From assembly GCA_945862135.1 (NCBI GenBank), contig CAMAYE010000001.1:1-64000 (forward strand): a DNA stretch of 64,000 bases, given 5' to 3'. A program made the translations under genes and the position numbers. Below are positions 9,645 to 18,548 of the stretch, in pieces (position 1 is the stretch's first letter; every line of letters starts with the position of its first letter). This DNA is from Bordetella parapertussis (GTDB taxonomy: Bacteria > Pseudomonadota > Gammaproteobacteria > Burkholderiales > SG8-41). Below the pieces are notes generated by a model, which was not told where the DNA came from, did no database searches, and saw only the letters and a program-made list of their open reading frames with translations.

Positions 9645-11728
9645 ACCTTCAAATACTCATTTCTGCCGCCGAGCCACCGCGCAAGGTGCGCCTTGGCCAC
9701 ATCCGGCATATCCCGCAACAACACCTCCGCCGCCTCCCGCGCCGCATCCAGCAAATCCAGATCCAGCGCCAGATCCGCAAAGCGCAGCATTGGTACCCCG
9801 CTCTGCCGCGCACCGAGTAATTCGCCCGGCCCGCGCAATTGCAGATCCTGCCGGGCAATTTCAAAACCATCGGTATTTTCGTAAATGACTTTAAGCCGTT
9901 CCTTCGCCATCGGTGAAAGCGGACTTTGATACAACAGCACACAGGCGCTTTCCGCCGCACCGCGACCGACGCGGCCGCGCAACTGGTGCAACTGCGACAG
10001 GCCCATGCGTTCGGCATGTTCGATCACCATCAGCGAGGCGTTGGGCACATCGACGCCGACCTCGATCACCGTGGTCGCCACAAGTAATTGCACTTCTCCG
10101 GCCTTAAACGCGGCCATCACCTGCTGCTTCTCCGCGCCTTTCATCCGGCCATGAACCAGGCCAACGCGCAGTTCGGGAAAGGTCTGCTGCAGATGCGCAT
10201 GCGTATCGAGAGCAGTCTGCAACTGCAGCGTTTCCGATTCTTCGATCAGCGGACACACCCAGTACGCCTGGCGGCCGTCGACGCAGGCATCGCGCACGCG
10301 CTGGATCACTTCATCACGGCGCTCTTCCGCCACCAGTTTGGTCACCACCGGTGTGCGGCCCGGCGGCAATTCGTCAATCACCGATACATCAAGGTCGGCG
10401 TAATAACTCATGGCGAGGGTTCGCGGAATTGGCGTCGCACTCATCATCAACTGGTGCGGCTGCGCGCCCTTGTTGGGTTTGCTGCCCTTCATGCGCAAGG
10501 CCAGGCGTTGATGCACGCCGAAGCGGTGCTGCTCGTCGATGATGGCGAGTCCCAGATTCTTGAACACGACTTCGTCTTCAAACAAGGCATGGGTGCCTAC
10601 GGCGATGGCCGCGTCGCCTTGAGCGATATCCGCAAGTGACTGTTTTTTATCGGATTTTTTAAGACTTCCTGACAGCCACGCCACCTTCAAGCCCAGCGGC
10701 TCCAGCCATTCGGCGAACTTGCGGTAATGCTGCTCGGCGAGGATTTCGGTCGGCGCCATCACTGCCGCCTGATAACCGTTTTCGATGCATTGCACCGCAG
10801 CCAGCGCCGCGACCACCGTCTTTCCGCTGCCGACGTCCCCTTGCAGCAGACGTTGCATCGGATGCGACTGGCCGAGATCGCCGCGCACCTGCGCCAGCAC
10901 CTTGTTCTGTGCTGCCGTCAGCTGGAACGGCAGGCTCGCGAGCAATGCACTGACCAGATTGCCGCGCACGCGCAACACCGGCGCGCCGGCCGCGCGACGA
11001 CGCTGGTAATGCACACGCATCGACAACTGTTGAGCCAACAGCTCATCGAATTTCATGCGCCGCCACGCCGGGTGCGTACGCCCCTGCAGGGTGGTCTGCG
11101 CAATATCCGGCGGGGGATTGTGCAGCAGCTTTACTGCCGGGCCGAAGGCCGGCAGACCGAGTGATTCGAGCAAAGGGGTTGGCAGTGTTTCAGCCAGCGA
11201 TTCGTCAGCCAGCGCGCGTGCGATCAGCCGCCGCAGCGTGTCCTGGCCCATGCCCGCAGTGGTCGGATAAACCGGCGTCAGCGATTGGGCAACCGGCATT
11301 TCACCGGATACCACACGAAAACGCGGATGCACCATTTCCGCACCGAAATGCCCCAGTCGCACATTGCCAAAGGCGCGGATGACATTTCCAACGGCGAGCA
11401 ACTTGACCTGGCTGCCGTAGAAATTAAGAAAGCGCAGCGTCAACGCCTCTCCGCTATCGTCGGCGATGCGGCATACCAACTGGCGTTTCGGCCGGAACTT
11501 GATGTCACAATCGGTGACGGTGCCTTGCACCAACAGTTCCTCGCCGGGCATCACGTCGGCGATCGGACACAAGGCCGTCTCATCGTCGTAACGCAGCGGC
11601 AGGTGCAACACCAGATCGAACTTGCGTGCGATGCCGAGTTTGCCGAGTTTTTCAACAATGGCCTTGCTCAAACCCGATAACGAAGCATGTCTGGCGTCCG
11701 GCGGCTCGGCAGCACGAGCCCGCGTCAT
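9641..11728 (-). CDS. recG: ATP-dependent DNA helicase RecG
   Basis: Branch-migration helicase that regresses stalled forks. The 695-residue length is normal. It has an N-terminal wedge/OB domain (about residues 60-160), Walker A GDVGSGKT at about 297-304, the DEQH box in IIDEQHRFGVHQR, SATPIPRTLAMSYYADLDVS (motif III region), and the C-terminal TTVIEVGVDVPNA and QLRGRVGRG helicase motifs. The ATG at 11728 follows GGAG. It sits 34 nt after ridA and overlaps ubiC, so a ridA-recG-ubiC-ubiA-ubiD transcript is likely. Confidence 0.97.
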   Translation of the reverse strand: MTRARAAEPPDARHASLSGLSKAIVEKLGKLGIARKFDLVLHLPLRYDDETALCPIADVMPGEELLVQGTVTDCDIKFRPKRQLVCRIADDSGEALTLRFLNFYGSQVKLLAVGNVIRAFGNVRLGHFGAEMVHPRFRVVSGEMPVAQSLTPVYPTTAGMGQDTLRRLIARALADESLAETLPTPLLESLGLPAFGPAVKLLHNPPPDIAQTTLQGRTHPAWRRMKFDELLAQQLSMRVHYQRRRAAGAPVLRVRGNLVSALLASLPFQLTAAQNKVLAQVRGDLGQSHPMQRLLQGDVGSGKTVVAALAAVQCIENGYQAAVMAPTEILAEQHYRKFAEWLEPLGLKVAWLSGSLKKSDKKQSLADIAQGDAAIAVGTHALFEDEVVFKNLGLAIIDEQHRFGVHQRLALRMKGSKPNKGAQPHQLMMSATPIPRTLAMSYYADLDVSVIDELPPGRTPVVTKLVAEERRDEVIQRVRDACVDGRQAYWVCPLIEESETLQLQTALDTHAHLQQTFPELRVGLVHGRMKGAEKQQVMAAFKAGEVQLLVATTVIEVGVDVPNASLMVIEHAERMGLSQLHQLRGRVGRGAAESACVLLYQSPLSPMAKERLKVIYENTDGFEIARQDLQLRGPGELLGARQSGVPMLRFADLALDLDLLDAAREAAEVLLRDMPDVAKAHLARWLGGRNEYLKV

Positions 11729-11762
11729 GCCACCATTACTCCGCTATTGATGCAGCCGCAGG

Positions 11763-12143
11763 TCACTGCAGAAACATCACCGCGTCGACTTCAACCAGCG
11801 CATTGCGCGGCAGACTGGCGACACCAACCGCAGCGCGGGCGGGATAGGGCTCGTGAAAATAACCGGCCATGATTTCATTGACCTTGGCGAAGTGTCCGAG
11901 GTCGGTCAGGTAGACATTGACCTTGGCGCAATCATCCAGCGTACCGCCGGCTGCCTTGGCCACTGCCTGCAGGTTTTTGAATACACGGTGGATCTGCGCC
12001 TCGATGCCATCCACCATCTGCATAGTCGCGGGATCCAGCCCGATCTGACCCGCCAGATAAACCGTGTCGCCGCAGCGCACGGCCTGTGAATAGGTACCGA
12101 TCGCTTTCGGTGCGTTGTCGGTGTGTATGGCTTGTTTGCTCAT
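11763..12143 (-). CDS. ridA: 2-iminobutanoate/2-iminopropanoate deaminase RidA
   Basis: Hydrolyses reactive enamine/imine intermediates released by PLP dehydratases. The 126-aa product begins [22 protein letters not shown] and shows the YjgF/RidA signature GQIGLDP, the conserved Arg in [22 protein letters not shown], and Glu in the last strand. The ATG at 12143 has GGAG at good distance; an in-frame upstream extension of 24 residues lacks family character. First gene of the probable ridA-recG-ubi operon. Confidence 0.94.
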   Translation of the reverse strand: MSKQAIHTDNAPKAIGTYSQAVRCGDTVYLAGQIGLDPATMQMVDGIEAQIHRVFKNLQAVAKAAGGTLDDCAKVNVYLTDLGHFAKVNEIMAGYFHEPYPARAAVGVASLPRNALVEVDAVMFLQ

Positions 12144-12180
12144 GCCTGACTCCTGCGCGTTCTGGCTGGGGTGATTAAAC

Positions 12181-12199
12181 TGCGCTATCATGAAGCGCA
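12181..12199. repeat. Small inverted repeat in the ridA / APC permease gap
   Basis: TGCGCT - 7 nt - AGCGCA is a perfect 6-bp inverted repeat, 38 bp upstream of ridA. It lies in the 204-bp divergent region 12144-12347. That region also holds an AGGAG at 12321-12325 but no convincing -35/-10 pair that I could assign. Confidence 0.35.
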
Positions 12200-12347
12200 A
12201 CCAGCGATAATTCAACGCGCATTCACTGCCCGCACTTACTGTCTCTTTTCCATGACCGGCTTGCAGGTCTACGCAACACCCCTGATCGCACGCTTGCGCG
12301 GCGCTGATACCGATACTTTCAGGAGCTACGTCCCAGCCTGATGTGCT

Positions 12348-14330
12348 GTGACGGCCTCATTGGCAACTACCCACAAACTGCGTGACATCGTCATCGGCGC
12401 TCCGCGCGACCCGATGAATCCCGAAACGCGGCATAACATTGCGCTGATTGCGTTCTTCGCCTGGGTCGGCCTTGGCGCCGACGGCCTGTCATCCGCCTGT
12501 TACGGTCCTGAAGAAGCCTATCTCGCGCTGGGGACCCATACCCAGCTCGGGCTTTATCTCGCCGCGGCAACCATCCTCACCGTGTTCATCATTTCGCTGG
12601 CCTACAACCAGGTCATCGAACTCTTCCCCAACGGCGGCGGCGGCTACAAAGTTGCCACACAGCTGATTGGACCTCGCGCCGGCCTGGTCTCGGGCTCGGC
12701 GCTGATCGTCGACTACGTGCTGACCATCGCCATTTCCGTGGCCAGCGGCGCTGACGCCGTGTTCAGCCTGCTGCCGCTGGGCTGGCATGGCTGGAAAGTG
12801 CCGTTTGCAATGTTGCTGGTCGGTTTGCTGTTGACCATCAATCTGCGCGGCATCAAGGAAGCGATCAAGATCCTGCTGCCGATTTTCGTTGGATTCGTCG
12901 TTGTCCATGTAGCGCTGATCGGCTGGGGCATCTATGCACACGCCGAACGACTGCCGCAGCTGATTCCGGCAACACTCGGTGAAACGGCGGTGATGGCGAA
13001 GGAATCCGGCTGGATGTTCGTTGCCGCCACACTGCTGTTCGCCTATTCCCACGGCGGCGGCACCTATACCGGCCTTGAGGCCGTCTCCAACAACATCAAC
13101 ACCCTGGCCGAACCGCGTGTGCGTACCGGCAAGTGGACGATGTTCTACATGGCGACCTCGCTGGCGTTCACCGCCGGCGGCATTCTGGTGTTGTACATGC
13201 TGTGGGATGCCGTGAAGACGCCGGGGCAGACGCTGAATGCCACGGTATTCAAGGCCATCATCGACGATTTTGATCTGGGCAGCGTGGCCATCAACCAGGG
13301 CGCATTGCTGGTGGTATTGATCCTCGAAGCCGGACTGCTGTTCGTCGCCGCCAATACCGGTTTCCTCGGCGGCCCCGCGGTACTCGCCAACATGGCTGCG
13401 GATTCCTGGGTGCCGCGGCAGTTCCGCCAGTTGTCGAGCCGTCTGGTGACCCAGAACGGCGTCGTGCTGATGGGCGCCGCGGCGCTGGTAGTGCTGCTGT
13501 GGAGCCAGGGCAGCGTTGCGCTGCTGGTAGTGCTCTACAGCATCAACGTGTTCCTGACGTTTTCGATCGCGCTGTGGGGCCTGTGCCTGTACTGGGTGAA
13601 GAACCGGCGCTCGGCGCCGAACTGGCGCGGCCGGCTGGCGCTGTCGGCGCTCGGATTTTTTGTCACCGGCGGCATTCTGCTGGTGCTGATTTTCGGCAAA
13701 TTCAATGAAGGCGGCTGGGTCACGCTGCTGATCACCGGCGGCGTCATTGCGCTGTGCGCAACCATCCGCTGGCATTACGAAGAAACGCGTGAGCAATTGC
13801 GCAAGATCGACAGCCTGTTCTCCAGCGGCAAACCGCTGCAGGAAGTCCAGAACCCACCGCAACCCGACCCGCAAAAACCGACCGCAGTGTTTTTTGTCGG
13901 CAAAAACCGCGGTGTCGGCATGCATGCGATGTTATGGGTGCAGCGGCTGTTCCCCGGGCATTTCCGCAATTTCGTGTTTGTCAGCGTCGGTGAAATCGAT
14001 GCCCAGCGCTACGACGGTCCGGGCGCGCTGCGCACGCTGCAGTATGAGATCGAAAACTCGCTGCGTTATTACGAAAACTTCTGTCACACGCACGACCTTG
14101 CCGCGAAGTCTTACTGTGCGTTCGGCACCGAACCGGTCGAGGAACTGCTCAAACTGACGGAGCAGATTTCGCGCGATTTCCCGAGCAGCGTGTTTTTCGC
14201 GTCAAAGCTGATTTTCGTGCACGATAATTTCTTCACCCGCTGGCTGCACAATCAAACCGCGCTGGCCATGCAGCAGCGACTGCATCTGCAGGGGATGCAG
14301 ATGGTGATATTGCCGATGAAGGTGGAATGA
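12348..14330 (+). CDS. APC-superfamily permease, KimA (YdaO)-like
   Basis: 660-residue transporter with about 12 membrane spans (residues 30-475) followed by a soluble C-terminal domain of about 180 residues. The first span carries [25 protein letters not shown], which resembles the LSS-YG-EE motif of KimA potassium importers. [13 protein letters not shown] and [16 protein letters not shown] are substrate-path loops of APC transporters. The C-terminal domain ([16 protein letters not shown] onward) resembles the USP-like tail of KimA. The start is GTG at 12348; AGGAG lies 22 nt upstream, so it is not ideally placed. Substrate (potassium or an amino acid) is inferred only. Confidence 0.8.
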   Translation: MTASLATTHKLRDIVIGAPRDPMNPETRHNIALIAFFAWVGLGADGLSSACYGPEEAYLALGTHTQLGLYLAAATILTVFIISLAYNQVIELFPNGGGGYKVATQLIGPRAGLVSGSALIVDYVLTIAISVASGADAVFSLLPLGWHGWKVPFAMLLVGLLLTINLRGIKEAIKILLPIFVGFVVVHVALIGWGIYAHAERLPQLIPATLGETAVMAKESGWMFVAATLLFAYSHGGGTYTGLEAVSNNINTLAEPRVRTGKWTMFYMATSLAFTAGGILVLYMLWDAVKTPGQTLNATVFKAIIDDFDLGSVAINQGALLVVLILEAGLLFVAANTGFLGGPAVLANMAADSWVPRQFRQLSSRLVTQNGVVLMGAAALVVLLWSQGSVALLVVLYSINVFLTFSIALWGLCLYWVKNRRSAPNWRGRLALSALGFFVTGGILLVLIFGKFNEGGWVTLLITGGVIALCATIRWHYEETREQLRKIDSLFSSGKPLQEVQNPPQPDPQKPTAVFFVGKNRGVGMHAMLWVQRLFPGHFRNFVFVSVGEIDAQRYDGPGALRTLQYEIENSLRYYENFCHTHDLAAKSYCAFGTEPVEELLKLTEQISRDFPSSVFFASKLIFVHDNFFTRWLHNQTALAMQQRLHLQGMQMVILPMKVE

Positions 14331-14368
14331 ACTTCTTCTGAAGATCATTCCGTTGCAAAAACCCTCGG

Positions 14369-15520
14369 TCAGGACGGCAGGTTCAGCACGTACTTGGCAA
14401 GGATGTTGCGCTGAATCTCGTTGGAACCGCCGTAGATCGTGCCGGGCCGCGAGTTGTAGAACGGTGACAGCACATCAATCGACGCATCACCGAACGCGAT
14501 CTCGCCTTCAACGGCGCCATATTCACCGGCGGCATCCATCAGCAGTTCCGATAAACGCTGATAGGTATCCATCGACCACACCTTGAGCATCGACACGTCG
14601 GGGCCCATGGCTTCGCCGCGCCGCGCCTTGTCGACATAACGGCCGTAGAGCGAGCCGAGGTCGGCCAGATCCAGTTTCAGCTGCGTAAAGCGCTCTGCAA
14701 AAGCAGGATCGGCAAGCAGACCGCGCGCCTGCGCCAGCATTTCCAGTTTTTCCAGCGCCTGCAACGGCCGCCGCGGGCTGCCGATGTTCAGGCGCTCGAA
14801 GCCGAGCAAGCCCTTGGCAATGGTCCAGCCCTTGTGCAGTTCGCCGACGAGGTTTTCCTTGGGCGTGCGCACATTGTCGAAAAACACCTGGCAGAACTCT
14901 TCGTGGCCGGCAATGTTGCGGATCGTGCGCAGCGTGATGCCCGGGGTTTTCATGTCCACCAGCAGGAAACTGATGCCTTCCTGTTTTTTCTTCGCCTGCT
15001 TGTCAGTGCGCGCCAGCACATAGATGTTGGTCGCGTCATGCGCCATCGACGTCCAGATCTTGCTGCCGTTGATCACGTAGTCGTTGCCGTCAAGCACGGC
15101 TTCGGTTCGCAGGCTGGCGAGATCGGAACCGGCGTTGGGTTCGGAGTAGCCCTGGCACCAGGTGGCATCACCAGCGAGGATTTTCGGCAGGTAATGCTTG
15201 CGCTGTGCGTCGTTGCCGAAACGGATCAGCGTCGGTCCGACCATGGTGATGCCCTGATCGGGCATGCGGCCGACGCCGGCACGTTCGGTTTCCTCGAAAT
15301 AGATCAGCAGCTTCGACGGCGAGAGCCCCATGCCGCCGTGTTCGCTCGGCCAGTTCGGCGCGACCCAGCCTTTTTTCGACAGCTTCAAATACCAGCTGCG
15401 GCATTCACTCCAGCGCATCCGCCGCGGCAGGAATTTGAATTCTCCCGGGAATTCGTTTTCAAAAAAGGCACGCGCTTCCGCGCGAAACGCCTCGTCGCTC
15501 ATTGCATTCCAGTCAGTCAT
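14369..15520 (-). CDS. Acyl-CoA dehydrogenase, subunit with likely catalytic base
   Basis: FAD flavoprotein that oxidises an acyl-CoA to the enoyl-CoA. 383 aa, starting MTDWNAMSDEAFRAEARAFF. It has the N-terminal helical domain, the beta-domain signature WCQGYSEPNAGSDLASLRT (residues 131-149), and the C-terminal YGGSNEIQRNILAKYVL. The usual Glu before GT(S/N) is Gly here, but E242 in GLLGFERLNI sits where isovaleryl- and long-chain-type enzymes carry the base. The start overlaps the stop of the next dehydrogenase (ATGA) and follows AAGGAGG. The substrate is unknown. The two genes probably form one heteromeric enzyme. Confidence 0.9.
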   Translation of the reverse strand: MTDWNAMSDEAFRAEARAFFENEFPGEFKFLPRRMRWSECRSWYLKLSKKGWVAPNWPSEHGGMGLSPSKLLIYFEETERAGVGRMPDQGITMVGPTLIRFGNDAQRKHYLPKILAGDATWCQGYSEPNAGSDLASLRTEAVLDGNDYVINGSKIWTSMAHDATNIYVLARTDKQAKKKQEGISFLLVDMKTPGITLRTIRNIAGHEEFCQVFFDNVRTPKENLVGELHKGWTIAKGLLGFERLNIGSPRRPLQALEKLEMLAQARGLLADPAFAERFTQLKLDLADLGSLYGRYVDKARRGEAMGPDVSMLKVWSMDTYQRLSELLMDAAGEYGAVEGEIAFGDASIDVLSPFYNSRPGTIYGGSNEIQRNILAKYVLNLPS

Positions 15521-16662
15521 GCGGCCTCCTTGCCTTGCGGTTGCACAGACAGCCGCGCATAACGTGTGCGATGCGTTCGGCCATTGCCCAGCCATGCCGC
15601 GACCGTAATCGCCCTTTTCACATACAGCCCCACATCGCAGTCTTCGGTAAACCCGATCGCGCCGTGAAACTGGATCGCGGCGCGAGTCACCGCCAGCGCA
15701 GCGTCGGCGCAGCGGGATTTCGCTCGGCTCGCGGCCAGTGCACGTGCCGTGTCGTCGGGCGCGGCATCCAGCTGGCGAACCACGTCGCGAAGTACGGCAT
15801 CGGCAATTTCCTGCTGGATGTAGAGATCCACCGCGCGGTGCTGCAAGGCCTGGAAACTGCCGATGGCTTTGCCGAACTGCACGCGCGTCTTCATGTAATC
15901 GAGGCTCATTTCATTGGCGCGTTTCATCACACCGACCAATTCCGCCGAAGCCGCAACGGCCGCATGATCCAGCGCGCGATCCAGAGTGCCCCTCACGACT
16001 TCACCCGAGGCCAGCACCTGTTCGCGCGTCACCGCGACATCCTTCAGCGTCACTTCACCGTAGCTGCGGCCGTCAGCCAGCGGCATCAAGCTGGTGCTGC
16101 AGCCGGCGGCACCACGCGGCACCCACAGCAACTGCAGGCCATCCGCGGCTTGCGCATTCACCAGATAACCATCGGCTGCCGTTGCACCAATCACGAATTT
16201 TTTCTGCCCGCTGACGCGATAGCCGCCTTCAAACGGCTTTGCGGTGGTTGCCACCTGCAGTCCGGCGAAATCGTCGGCCTGTTCCTGCCACGCGAGCACC
16301 GGCACACAGTCACCGGCAACCAGATCAGTGAGCAACTGGTCGCGCAAAGGCGTTGCTGCTGTGTGTTCGAGCACCCGCGCGGCCAAGACAGCTACAGCTG
16401 TGTAGGGCTCCGGTGTCAGCGCACGACCCAGACCCTCGGCAACTATCGTTGCTTCGGCAAGTCCGAGGCCAAGTCCTCCGCAGGATTCAGGCGCCAGTAC
16501 GCCAAGCCATCCCAGCTCAGCCAGCTGGCGCCATTGCGTTCGGTCAAATTCGGCACGGTTCTGCGCCAATGCACGCACACGCGGCAAATCGGCGCCGCGC
16601 TGTACGAAGTCGCCGACACTCTGCGCGAGCATTTCGGCATGGCTATTGTCATCAATACTCAA
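15517..16662 (-). CDS. Acyl-CoA dehydrogenase, partner subunit
   Basis: 381 residues from a TTG start at 16662 (LSIDDNSHAEMLAQSVGDFV), chosen because GGAG lies 8 nt upstream. The longer reading to 16803 adds unlike sequence. Dehydrogenase family features are RQLAELGWLGVLAPESCGGLGLG, FVQRG near the N terminus and AIQFHGAIGFTEDCDVGLYVKRA at the C terminus. No Glu is evident at either known catalytic position, and the flavin-loop sequence PNAGSD is absent. It is translated just before, and overlaps, the full dehydrogenase at 14369-15520. This resembles alpha2beta2 dehydrogenases of steroid or dicarboxylate CoA breakdown, in which one subunit is non-catalytic. Confidence 0.85.
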   Translation of the reverse strand: MSIDDNSHAEMLAQSVGDFVQRGADLPRVRALAQNRAEFDRTQWRQLAELGWLGVLAPESCGGLGLGLAEATIVAEGLGRALTPEPYTAVAVLAARVLEHTAATPLRDQLLTDLVAGDCVPVLAWQEQADDFAGLQVATTAKPFEGGYRVSGQKKFVIGATAADGYLVNAQAADGLQLLWVPRGAAGCSTSLMPLADGRSYGEVTLKDVAVTREQVLASGEVVRGTLDRALDHAAVAASAELVGVMKRANEMSLDYMKTRVQFGKAIGSFQALQHRAVDLYIQQEIADAVLRDVVRQLDAAPDDTARALAASRAKSRCADAALAVTRAAIQFHGAIGFTEDCDVGLYVKRAITVAAWLGNGRTHRTRYARLSVQPQGKEAA

Positions 16663-16918
16663 TTTTTCCACTCCTCTGCGCGGTAATCCCGGGCATGATG
16701 CAGGCCGCATATTTTCCAGCGCCGCAAATCCATATTCTTCAGTGATTTGTATTTTTTCTGTTGCGCTTCTCGTAAAGATCGACTCAAGCTTACCTAAACG
16801 CAATTAATCCAACCATGTTTCTAGGCACTATGCGGACCCTTGGTCGCCAAAATTGCGTCGAAACTTTTGTTACGTTACAGTCCGCATCCCCTAAAAACCA
16901 ACTCTCCTGGGATTTCTG

Positions 16919-17506
16919 TTGGAAGCATTCCTGATTTCCACGGGCATCGTTGCATTGGCCGAAATCGGCGACAAAACGCAATTGCTCGCACTGGTGCTGG
17001 CCGCGCGTTTCCGCAAACCTTGGCCGATCATCTGGGGAATTCTGGTCGCAACGCTGCTCAATCATGCGCTGGCCGGCACGGTCGGCGCATGGGCCGCAAC
17101 GATGCTCGGTCCCGAAACCATGCGCTGGATACTCGGTTTGTCGTTTCTGGCAATGGCCGGATGGATGCTGATTCCGGACAAACTCGATCCCGAAGATGCC
17201 ACCACCCCCAAAGCACCGCTGGGCGTATTTGGGGCCACTGTCGTCGCCTTCTTCCTGGCGGAAATGGCAGATAAGACTCAGATCGCCACCATTGCACTCG
17301 CCGCACGTTTCGATACGCTGGTCGGCGTTGTACTCGGGACCACGCTGGGAATGATGATTGCCAATGTGCCGGCGGTGCTGCTCGGCGAGATTGCCACCAA
17401 AAAATTCCCGGCTCAAACCGTACACGCCGTTGCAGCATTGGTGTTCGCAATACTGGGTATTGCGGTGCTGTGGGGCCCGCTGCCGGACTGGATGCCCGGC
17501 CGCTGA
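16919..17506 (+). CDS. TMEM165/GDT1 (UPF0016) family cation exporter
   Basis: 195-aa membrane protein with six spans in two inverted halves. Each half carries the family's E-x-x-D-K-T motif: AEIGDKTQLLAL near residue 14 and AEMADKTQIATIAL near residue 113. The family exports Mn2+ or exchanges Ca2+/H+; manganese export (MneA-like) is the likely role, by family inference. The start is TTG at 16919, giving MEAFLISTGIVALAEIGDKT, which matches the family N terminus. The 256-bp gap 16663-16918 separates it from the divergent dehydrogenases; I see no convincing promoter or riboswitch there. Confidence 0.88.
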   Translation: MEAFLISTGIVALAEIGDKTQLLALVLAARFRKPWPIIWGILVATLLNHALAGTVGAWAATMLGPETMRWILGLSFLAMAGWMLIPDKLDPEDATTPKAPLGVFGATVVAFFLAEMADKTQIATIALAARFDTLVGVVLGTTLGMMIANVPAVLLGEIATKKFPAQTVHAVAALVFAILGIAVLWGPLPDWMPGR

Positions 17507-17527
17507 ACGCAACCGGTCGTTTGCGGT

Positions 17528-18283
17528 TTATCTTGCTTCTTCTGGAGCACCAGGTTTTCCGGGGCTGAGGTTCGGTTCCAGCGATTCACGCTCATCAAAC
17601 ACAAAGCAGTTGCCCTGCCAATGGCGGCCATCCGTTTCTTCAAAGTATTTCAAAATACCGCCATCCAGTTGCACCACATTGGTGAAACCCAGTTCCTGCA
17701 TGAATAACGCCGCTTTTTCACAGCGAATGCCGCCGGTGCAATAACTCACCACCGTTTTACCCTGCAGGTCATCGCAGTGATCCCGCACCGCCTGAGGAAA
17801 TTCGGTGAATTTTCGGATACGCCAGTCAATGGCATTGCGGAATTTGCCGTAGTCCGCTTCGAAGTCATTGCGCGTATCCAGCATCACCACCGGTTTACCG
17901 GCATCGTCGCAGCCGCGGTCCAGCCAGCGCGCCAGGGTTTTTGCATCAACAGCCGGCGCCCGCCCTTCAACAGGACAGATCGTCGGGTGATCCATGCGGA
18001 TGATTTCTTTTTTGACTTTGACCTTGAAGCGTTTGAACGGCACGCTGGCCGACCAGCTTTCCTTGGTCTGCAAATCGGTGAATCCGGGCACCGCGCGAAG
18101 TTGCGCCAGCATCTCGCGGCAAGTCTTTTCCTCACCAGCAATGAAGGCGTTCAGGCCCTCCGGCGTGACGAGAATTGTGCCCTTGATACCAAGCGACTGT
18201 CCTGCAGCCTTCAGCGCCGCACAAGTGCATTGCGGATCGGGAATGGGCCAGAAATGGTAAGCGGCGAGATTCAGAATACGCAT
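17528..18283 (-). CDS. trhO: tRNA uridine hydroxylase / rhodanese-domain protein
   Basis: 251-aa member of the YceA/TrhO family, which hydroxylates U34 of certain tRNAs. It has an N-terminal ferredoxin-like domain (LNLAAYHFWPIPDP, ILVTPEGLNAFIAG) and then a rhodanese domain with VMLDTRNDFEADYGKFRNAIDWRI and the active-site Cys loop VVSYCTGGIRCEKAALFMQELG. It ends at FVFDERESLEPN plus a short tail and so lacks the Cys-rich extension of the E. coli protein. The ATG at 18283 matches homologue starts; an ATG at 18295 (MLSD) is possible. Thiosulfate sulfurtransferase would be the alternative label. Confidence 0.82.
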   Translation of the reverse strand: MRILNLAAYHFWPIPDPQCTCAALKAAGQSLGIKGTILVTPEGLNAFIAGEEKTCREMLAQLRAVPGFTDLQTKESWSASVPFKRFKVKVKKEIIRMDHPTICPVEGRAPAVDAKTLARWLDRGCDDAGKPVVMLDTRNDFEADYGKFRNAIDWRIRKFTEFPQAVRDHCDDLQGKTVVSYCTGGIRCEKAALFMQELGFTNVVQLDGGILKYFEETDGRHWQGNCFVFDERESLEPNLSPGKPGAPEEAR

Positions 18284-18340
18284 GTCGGACAGCATAATCC
18301 CTGATCGATTACCGTGAGCACAGCTGCTTGCAGCCATGAA

Positions 18341-18368
18341 AACAAAAAGCCGCCCGAAGGGCGGCTTT
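18341..18368 (-). terminator. Intrinsic terminator after tRNA-Ala
   Basis: On the minus strand, AGCCGCCC - TTC - GGGCGGCT is followed by TTTTTGTT. The 8-bp GC-rich stem plus U-tract sits 10 nt beyond the 3' end of tRNA-Ala, separating it from trhO downstream. Confidence 0.85.
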
Positions 18369-18377
18369 CCGAAACTG

Positions 18378-18453
<76 letters not shown>

Positions 18454-18517
18454 TAAACGAGGGGCGGATTTTACCCGCTCGGGGCACCTCCGGCAAATGA
18501 CCACCGGTCCTGCGGGC

Positions 18518-18523
18518 TATAAT
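18518..18523 (+). promoter_or_regulatory. Possible -10 box for the SapC-like gene
   Basis: Perfect TATAAT 25 nt upstream of the GTG start at 18549. There is no good -35; ATGACC at 18497-18502 matches four of six bases but leaves a 15-nt spacer. Tentative. Confidence 0.35.
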
Positions 18524-18548
18524 CCGCTGATCAGCCGGAGAATGAAAC

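Noticed and set aside
12341-12385. Mini reading frame of 14 codons overlapping the permease start, after AGGAG
   Set aside because: The AGGAG to ATG spacing is 15 nt and the peptide has no feature of a leader peptide (no codon run or attenuator hairpin found).
12489-13925. Open frame of 478 codons antisense to the APC permease
   Set aside because: Translation is a His/Gln/Arg-rich low-complexity product typical of an antisense shadow of a membrane protein gene.
15502-16686. Plus-strand frame of 394 codons opposite the acyl-CoA dehydrogenase pair
   Set aside because: Antisense shadow; Arg/His/Gln-rich with no family features.
16663-16918. Possible manganese (yybP-ykoY) riboswitch before the GDT1-family gene
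   Set aside because: Such riboswitches precede some manganese exporters, but I could not find the conserved loop sequences or a matching pairing scheme here.
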